Shown here piece after piece: positions 59,377 to 64,000 of a stretch of DNA of 64,000 nt. Position 1 is the stretch's first letter; each line of letters opens with the position of its first letter. The notes beneath the pieces were generated by a model. It searched no databases. It saw only the letters and a list, made by a program, of their open reading frames with translations, and was not told the origin of the DNA. Source of the stretch: Rhodospirillaceae bacterium UBA1479 (GTDB lineage Bacteria; Pseudomonadota; Alphaproteobacteria; Rhodospirillales; Casp-alpha2); the NCBI GenBank assembly GCA_002325375.1, contig DCRZ01000002.1, positions 186,001-250,000 of the forward strand. The letters run 5' to 3'. A program made the position numbers and the translations under genes.

Positions 59377-59811
59377 TCAGCCCTCTTTGATGTCCCCCGG
59401 GTCGGCTTTGAACGCGGCACCCTCGATCCCGGCCACGGCGCATTCCTCGTCGCGTTCGCCGGTGTCGCCCGAGATGCCACAGGCGCCGATGATGCGCCCC
59501 GTGTCGGGATCGCGGATCAGCACGCCGCCCGGGGCCGGGACCATGCCCTTCGGCGCGGTCGAGATCACCCCCGCCATGAACTTGGGGTTCTTTTCGCGCA
59601 ACTCCCGCCCGCCGACGCCGAAGCCGAGCGCGCCATAGGCCTTGCCCACGGCGATCTCGACGCGCAGGATTCCCGAGTCGTCTTCCCGCTTCAGCGCCAC
59701 CAGATGCCCGCCGGCATCCAGCACGACCACGGTCAGCGGCGCACAGTCGATGGCATGGCCCTTGGCCAAGGCCCCGTCGACGATGGCGACGGCCAGTTCC
59801 AGGGTCATCAT
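59377..59811 (-). CDS. GlcG/HbpS-family protein
   Basis: A 144-residue small protein: LELAVAIVDGALAKGHAIDCAPLTVVVLDAGGHLVALKREDDSGILRVEIAVGKAYGALGFG, then GGVLIRDPDTGRIIGACGISGDTGERDEECAVAGIEG. GlcG/HbpS proteins bind heme or assist glycolate and diol metabolism; the function is usually unknown. The start is the first of two adjacent ATG codons. Convergent with pap, with only 7 bases between the stops. Confidence 0.85.
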   Translation of the reverse strand: MMTLELAVAIVDGALAKGHAIDCAPLTVVVLDAGGHLVALKREDDSGILRVEIAVGKAYGALGFGVGGRELREKNPKFMAGVISTAPKGMVPAPGGVLIRDPDTGRIIGACGISGDTGERDEECAVAGIEGAAFKADPGDIKEG

Positions 59812-59936
59812 TCAGATTGGCTCCGTTCCCATGAATTGATCTGTTTCATCGCGGATACCTCCCATTTTATCCGTGTTGCCCGTCAGTGTTGGGTATATTG
59901 GCGGCAATGACAATCCGCGATCCAAGATGGACCCCC

Positions 59937-60944
59937 ATGACCACATCCAAGACCGATACGCTTCTCGACCTCAGCCTTGCCTGCTGGGACTACGACCGCG
60001 CCCAGGCCGTGCTTGACGGCACGGTTGCCGTTCCCGGCTGCGCCATCCGGGCCGAAGTCCATCCGACCTCGACCCTGTTTCCGCTCGCCGTGGGCGAGGC
60101 CCGGTTCGACGTCACGGAAATGTCCATGTCGTCCTACATCCTTGAGGTCGCGAAGGGTGAAGGGGCCTATGTCGCCCTCCCCGTGTTCCTCAGCCGCGCC
60201 TTCCGTCACAACGGCTTCGTGGTGCGCGCCGATGCTGGCATCGAAAATCCAAAGGACCTGGAAGGAAAACGCGTCGGCGTGCCCGAATATCAGATGACGG
60301 CGGCCCTGTGGATGCGGGGCATTCTGGCCGACGAATACGGCGTGGACACGGACAGCTTCCAATGGCGAACCGGGGCGTTGGAGGAAGGGACCCGTAAGGA
60401 CCGCCTGACCCTCGACCTGCCGGCCCATATGTCAGTCACGCCGATCGAGGCCGGGGAGACCTTGCAGGACCTGTTGCTGGCCGGTGAACTGGACGCCGTG
60501 TTCGCCCCCAAACCGCTCAACGCCCTGGTCGCGGGCGATCCCCGCGTGCGGCGCCTGTTCCCCGATTTCGCGGCGGTCGAGCGCGCCTATCACGCCAAGA
60601 CCGGCTTTTTCCCCATCATGCACGTGATCGGGGTGCGCAAGACCATCGCCGAGGCCAACCCCTGGCTGTCCAAGGCGCTGTTCGACGCCTTCACGCAATC
60701 CCGCGACCTCGCCATGGCCAAGCTGGAATCCATTTGGCGCGGTTCCGCCAACCGGCTGACCCTGCCGTTCTTCCATGCCGAGATGGAGGAAATCCGCGCC
60801 CTCATGGGCCCGGATTTCTGGACATACGGGTTCGACGCCAACCGGGCGGAATTGGACGCCATGTGCCGCTGGTCCCAGGCGCAGCACCTGGCCCCCCGGC
60901 GGGTGGCGCCCGAAGACCTTTTCCACGAGTCGATGATTGCGTAG
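59937..60944 (+). CDS. 4,5-dihydroxyphthalate decarboxylase/solute-binding-like protein
   Basis: A 335-residue protein with the periplasmic-binding-protein fold of the Pht5/NMT1 group: LSLACWDYDRAQAVLDG, VTEMSMSSYILEVA, PVFLSRAFRHNGFVVRADAGIENPKDLEGKRVGVPEYQMTAALWMRGIL, and FFPIMHVIGVRKTI. No signal peptide is visible, which fits a cytoplasmic enzyme like Pht5 better than an ABC transport protein. No phthalate gene is nearby, so the substrate is open. ATG 59937 is chosen over 59907; both lack a strong ribosome site. Confidence 0.8.
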   Translation: MTTSKTDTLLDLSLACWDYDRAQAVLDGTVAVPGCAIRAEVHPTSTLFPLAVGEARFDVTEMSMSSYILEVAKGEGAYVALPVFLSRAFRHNGFVVRADAGIENPKDLEGKRVGVPEYQMTAALWMRGILADEYGVDTDSFQWRTGALEEGTRKDRLTLDLPAHMSVTPIEAGETLQDLLLAGELDAVFAPKPLNALVAGDPRVRRLFPDFAAVERAYHAKTGFFPIMHVIGVRKTIAEANPWLSKALFDAFTQSRDLAMAKLESIWRGSANRLTLPFFHAEMEEIRALMGPDFWTYGFDANRAELDAMCRWSQAQHLAPRRVAPEDLFHESMIA

Positions 60945-60967
60945 ACACCCCGCCGGCCATCCTTTCT

Positions 60968-61025
60968 TCTCACCGCCTCACGGCCTCAGGGGTTCAAAAA
61001 ATAGAAAACCACAGAGACGGTGAGA
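60968..61025. repeat. Inverted repeat after the decarboxylase-like gene
   Basis: TCTCACCG (60968-60975) and CGGTGAGA (61018-61025) form a perfect 8-bp inverted repeat with a long loop. It lies between the decarboxylase-like gene and the alcohol dehydrogenase gene. No function is claimed. Confidence 0.4.
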
Positions 61026-61041
61026 CGATGAGAAATCCTGG

Positions 61042-61061
61042 ACCCCCGCTTTCGCGGGGGT
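61042..61061. repeat. Palindromic intergenic repeat, unit 3
   Basis: ACCCCCGC and GCGGGGGT around a TTTC loop, followed by GACGAT. It resembles dispersed hairpin repeats of alphaproteobacteria, like those near 37.2 kb. Confidence 0.65.
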
Positions 61062-61129
61062 GACGATAGGGGTAAAAGAAGTCGATCTCATGCCGCCGGG
61101 CATTGAATTTGTGGAGACCTAAGCCGTCC

Positions 61130-62188
61130 ATGACTCAACACGCCAACAACGTGATCGCCTGCCGGGGCGGCGACGCCACGGCGCTGGAGCCGCGGCCCGT
61201 GCCGGAGGTCGGCGCGGGTGAGATGCTGCTGAAGCTGCGGGTCGTCGGCTTTTGCGGCACGGATCTGTTCAAGCTGGATACGGGGGCGGCGCAGCCGGGC
61301 ACGGTCCTGGGCCATGAACTGGTCGGCGAGGTGGTTGCCCTGGGTGACGGGGTCACGGCATTCCAGACCGGCGACCGCATCGCCGTGCCCCATCATGTGC
61401 CCTGCGGCACCTGCCTGATGTGCCGGCGCGGCAACGAGACCATGTGCGAGACCTTTCGCGAGAACCTGATGGCCCCCGGCGGTTTCGCCGACACGGTGCT
61501 GATCAAGGCCCGGGCCACGGCCCAGGCGGCGCATCGCGTGCCCGACGGCGTGTCCGACGAGGCCGCCGTGTTCATGGAACCGGCCGCCTGCGTGCTGCGC
61601 GGTGTGGAGCGGGCGGCGGTCGCCGCCGACGGCGTCGCCGTGGTCCAGGGGGCGGGCTCCATGGGGCTGCTGCATCTGCTGGTGCTCAAGGCCGCCCTGC
61701 CGGGCGTGCGGGTCGCCGTCGTCGATCCGCAGGCCGACCGCCGTGACCTGGCCCTGAAACTGGGGGCCGACGCGGCGGCGGAACCGGGTGCGGCCGCCCA
61801 GGCCGCCGTCGGAAACCTGACCAATGGCGCCGGGGCCGACGCCGTGTTCGACACGGTCGGCGGCGCCGGGCCGCTCAAGGCGGCGCTCGGCCTGACGCGC
61901 CAGGGCGGCAGCGTCGTCCTGTTCGCCCATGCCCCCGATGGCCAGACCGCCGACTTCGACCTCAACGACCTGTTCAAGTATGAGCGCCGCATCCTCGGCA
62001 CCTATTCGGGTGCTGTCCACGAACAGGGCCGGGTGTTCGATCTGATCGCCTCGGGGGCGCTGGACCCGACGCCGCTGGTCACCCACAAGATGCCCTTGGA
62101 CGATTTCCAGACGGGCCTCGACCTCGTCCGCGCGCGCAAGGCGCTCAAGGTCCTGTTCACGCCGTCCCGCGCGGCGGAAGGAAGCTGA
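61130..62188 (+). CDS. Zinc-dependent alcohol dehydrogenase family protein
   Basis: A 352-residue medium-chain dehydrogenase. Catalytic zinc: Cys in GFCGTD and GHEL; structural zinc: the four cysteines of PCGTCLMCRRGNETMC. Rossmann motif GAGSMGLL; LGADAAAEP. It resembles threonine or sorbitol-type dehydrogenases. The start at 61130 is preceded by GGAG at long spacing. It overlaps nothing and is followed after 4 bases by a second dehydrogenase, so they form a two-gene operon. Confidence 0.88.
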   Translation: MTQHANNVIACRGGDATALEPRPVPEVGAGEMLLKLRVVGFCGTDLFKLDTGAAQPGTVLGHELVGEVVALGDGVTAFQTGDRIAVPHHVPCGTCLMCRRGNETMCETFRENLMAPGGFADTVLIKARATAQAAHRVPDGVSDEAAVFMEPAACVLRGVERAAVAADGVAVVQGAGSMGLLHLLVLKAALPGVRVAVVDPQADRRDLALKLGADAAAEPGAAAQAAVGNLTNGAGADAVFDTVGGAGPLKAALGLTRQGGSVVLFAHAPDGQTADFDLNDLFKYERRILGTYSGAVHEQGRVFDLIASGALDPTPLVTHKMPLDDFQTGLDLVRARKALKVLFTPSRAAEGS

Positions 62189-62192
62189 CGCC

Positions 62193-63245
62193 ATGACCCG
62201 CATGATGAAGGGGGCCATGCTGCTGGGGCCCGAGAAAATCGAGGTCCGCGACCTGCCCGTGCCGGAGCCCGACGACGGCGAGATCATCCTCAGCATCGAG
62301 GCCGCGACCACCTGCGGCACCGACGTGAAGGTGTTCAAGCGCGGCGGCCATCCCCGCATGCTGAAAGTGCCGACCCTGTTCGGCCATGAAATGGCGGGCC
62401 GGGTGGCGGCGCTCGGCAAGGGCGTCACGAAATTCCGCGAAGGCGACGCCGTGGTGGTCGCCAATTCCGCCCCCTGCGGCGATTGCGACTATTGCCGGCG
62501 CGGGCGGGAAAACCTCTGCGCCGACCTGCAATACATCAACGGCGCCTTCGCCGAATTCATCCGCATCCCCGCCCGCTTCGTCGACCGCAACACCTATAAA
62601 ATTCCCCAGGGCCTGGCCTTCGCCAAGGCGGCGCTGACGGAACCGCTGGCCTGCGTGCTACACGGCATGGACGCCTGCGAACTGGATAAATACGGCCCGG
62701 GGACGGAGGTCGTCCTGTTCGGCGCCGGGCCCATCGGCCTGTTGTTCGTGGGCGCCCTGGCCCGGGCCGGGCACCGGGTCATCCTGGCCGACCCCAACCC
62801 GCCGCGCCTGGACGTGGGCAGGCAGTTGGGCGCGGCCAAGGTCGTGCGGATCGAACGCGGCGGCGGCCAGGCGGACAAGGTCAAGGCGCTGACCGAGGGC
62901 GGACAGGGGGCCTGGGTCGCCGTCGATGCCTCCGGCGTGCCGGAAGTCTGGGTCGACGCCATCAATTCCGTGCGCCCCGGCGGGCTGATCAACCTGTTCG
63001 GCGGCTGCGCCCCCGGCACCTCGATCCCGCTGGACACCCACGCCGTGCACTACAGCGAACTGACGGTGAAGGGCGTCTACCACCATCGCCCCGACACCAT
63101 CCGCCGGGCGCTGGACATGCTGGCCGACCCCGCGTTCAAGGCCGACCTGCTGCTGAGCGCCGAAATGCCCGTGGCGCAGACCGAGGCGGCGCTCCGCGCC
63201 ATGATCGCCAAGGAGGCGTTGAAGGTGGTTATCCGGGGAGTCTAA
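62193..63245 (+). CDS. Zinc-dependent alcohol dehydrogenase family protein (second of pair)
   Basis: A 350-residue medium-chain dehydrogenase: TTCGTDVKVFKRG, GHEMAG, structural zinc cysteines in PCGDCDYCRRGRENLC, Rossmann motif GAGPIGLL, and the end AMIAKEALKVVIRG. Strong GGAAGGAAG ribosome site, 4 bases after the first dehydrogenase. Two tandem zinc dehydrogenases suggest consecutive or alternative oxidation of a polyol or sugar acid; the substrate is not predictable here. Confidence 0.88.
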   Translation: MTRMMKGAMLLGPEKIEVRDLPVPEPDDGEIILSIEAATTCGTDVKVFKRGGHPRMLKVPTLFGHEMAGRVAALGKGVTKFREGDAVVVANSAPCGDCDYCRRGRENLCADLQYINGAFAEFIRIPARFVDRNTYKIPQGLAFAKAALTEPLACVLHGMDACELDKYGPGTEVVLFGAGPIGLLFVGALARAGHRVILADPNPPRLDVGRQLGAAKVVRIERGGGQADKVKALTEGGQGAWVAVDASGVPEVWVDAINSVRPGGLINLFGGCAPGTSIPLDTHAVHYSELTVKGVYHHRPDTIRRALDMLADPAFKADLLLSAEMPVAQTEAALRAMIAKEALKVVIRGV

Positions 63246-63261
63246 AAATTGGCGGAGATGG

Positions 63262-63756
63262 TCAGTCGACGCCCCAGCTGCGTGCCTTCATAACAAGGCT
63301 TGCGAAGAAGCTTGCCCCGAAGATGCACGCCAAGCCCATCATCAACAGGGGAATGATGTGCAAGAGTTGGAAGGATTCAGCTCTGCCAGTGAACAGAAAA
63401 GTGGTGAGCACGCCGGCCGCGCGAGGGACAGCGATCACCAGGACGAACACGCCGCAAATCGCGACTGCCGTGGCAAGGAGTTCCTTACGGGAGAGAGAAT
63501 TTCCCTCTCTTGTGTCATCCAGGCCGCTGCTTACGCCTCGTGCAATGCGCATAGCCCCGAACCACAGGAATAGAAACAGCACGATATCAATGATTAAGGC
63601 GAGGATCGTCGGCTCAGCCAGGTTCAGGCCGAGGCCGGTTTTTATGGCCTTATCAAGATAGGCTGCTGAAAACCCAATCCTATGGATTGCTTGGTACAGG
63701 ACGTACAACGCAAACAGTCGGCATCCGACAAATGCCATGTCCTTCGCGTTCGCCAT
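63262..63756 (-). CDS. Hypothetical membrane protein with four predicted spans
   Basis: A 164-residue protein with hydrophobic segments near 10-30, 47-70, 93-118 and 132-155. No motif I recognise. GAAGG lies at good distance before the ATG at 63756, so this start is preferred to longer upstream frames that have no coding character. It is convergent with the dehydrogenase pair. Confidence 0.6.
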   Translation of the reverse strand: MANAKDMAFVGCRLFALYVLYQAIHRIGFSAAYLDKAIKTGLGLNLAEPTILALIIDIVLFLFLWFGAMRIARGVSSGLDDTREGNSLSRKELLATAVAICGVFVLVIAVPRAAGVLTTFLFTGRAESFQLLHIIPLLMMGLACIFGASFFASLVMKARSWGVD

Positions 63757-63952
63757 CGCACCTTCTCCCCTAAACAAGACGTTCCAGTGTGTGTGCTGAA
63801 TTCCCGAATAACAAGAATAGAGAATTCGGGGTCGTTTGTGATTATCTGCCCGGTTGTCCCATTTGTGCCCCGTCGACCCTGGACACACGATCCCATGGAC
63901 TGGCGCCGCGCCGGTGATAGAGTGATGCCGTCGCACCGATCCGGGGAACATC

Positions 63953-64000
63953 ATGCAACGCTTCACCACCTTCGCGCTTTTCGTGCTCGCCACGCCTGTG
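63953..64000 (+). CDS. Start of an exported protein gene (3' truncated by window)
   Basis: ATG at 63953 preceded by CGGGGAAC. Sixteen codons are visible, MQRFTTFALFVLATPV, which looks like the beginning of a Sec signal peptide. The rest lies beyond the window, so no function can be given. Confidence 0.5.
   Translation, partial: MQRFTTFALFVLATPV

Overview
The window looks like chromosomal DNA of a GC-rich alphaproteobacterium. It is most consistent with a Rhodospirillales-type, probably free-living aquatic or soil, heterotroph. This is inferred from high GC, alphaproteobacterial gene families (DUF2927, PAS_5, xsc/tauR, acdR/acdS, dgcN/dgcA) and palindromic intergenic repeats of a type common in that class. 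I see no prophage, insertion sequence, CRISPR array, rRNA or plasmid function. I annotate 60 protein-coding genes (two of them cut by the window edges), one tRNA and one probable small RNA. Most genes are catabolic or regulatory.

Layout. 1-3.7 kb: the end of an SdhA/FrdA-like flavoprotein gene, a lipoprotein and an unknown membrane protein. 3.7-9.9 kb: taurine/sulfoacetaldehyde dissimilation, with pta and xsc, the MocR-type regulator tauR, and a divergent taurine:pyruvate aminotransferase gene. 9.9-16 kb: an orphan polyamine-type binding protein, a PAS protein, a small transaldolase, dtd, a periplasmic EF-hand protein and a divergent OmpR-type two-component pair. 16-20.8 kb: three tandem paralogues that I read as catalytically degenerate GGDEF-EAL proteins, followed by a DUF2927 protein. 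This is the least explained part of the window. 20.8-26 kb: a 37-residue protein with a hairpin over its ribosome binding site, a fumarylacetoacetase-family hydrolase, the D-glutamate pathway genes dgcN-dgcA, and a receiver/HPt-like fusion. 26-28.8 kb: a Uup-type ABC-F ATPase gene, then the last gene of the next operon.

28-34.3 kb: one tightly coupled seven-gene operon of a MarR regulator, CoxG, a three-subunit molybdenum hydroxylase, an enoyl-CoA hydratase and an enol-lactonase-like hydrolase, with a perfect 16-bp palindrome in front of marR. 34.4-37 kb: a PEP-mutase/isocitrate lyase family enzyme and a divergent GntR regulator sharing a double operator, plus a D-2-hydroxyacid dehydrogenase. 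37.3-40.1 kb: a B12-binding radical SAM protein and a membrane glycosyltransferase. 40.2-43.6 kb: an acyl-CoA dehydrogenase, a MaoC/mesaconyl-CoA hydratase-like protein and a class III CoA-transferase. 43.7-46 kb: acdR and acdS (ACC deaminase) and a glutathione transferase. 46-48.5 kb: a NavAb-like sodium channel, a cupin and a lytic transglycosylase. 48.7 kb: a probable sRNA with two CCUCCC motifs.

48.9-55 kb: an acetyltransferase, an N-formylglutamate amidohydrolase, tRNA-Val(GAC), a NodU-type carbamoyltransferase and tcuA-tcuB. 55-64 kb: two small exported proteins, a nitroreductase, a class II aldolase, a two-domain polyphosphate:AMP phosphotransferase, a GlcG/HbpS protein, a solute-binding-like protein, two zinc alcohol dehydrogenases and a membrane protein.

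Regulatory themes: identical or near-identical TTGTATACAA-type operators occur before the cupin, before tcuAB, and twice between the PEP-mutase and GntR genes. They suggest a small regulon for FCD-type GntR regulators. All calls come from reading the sequence and recalled family knowledge; no database search was run.
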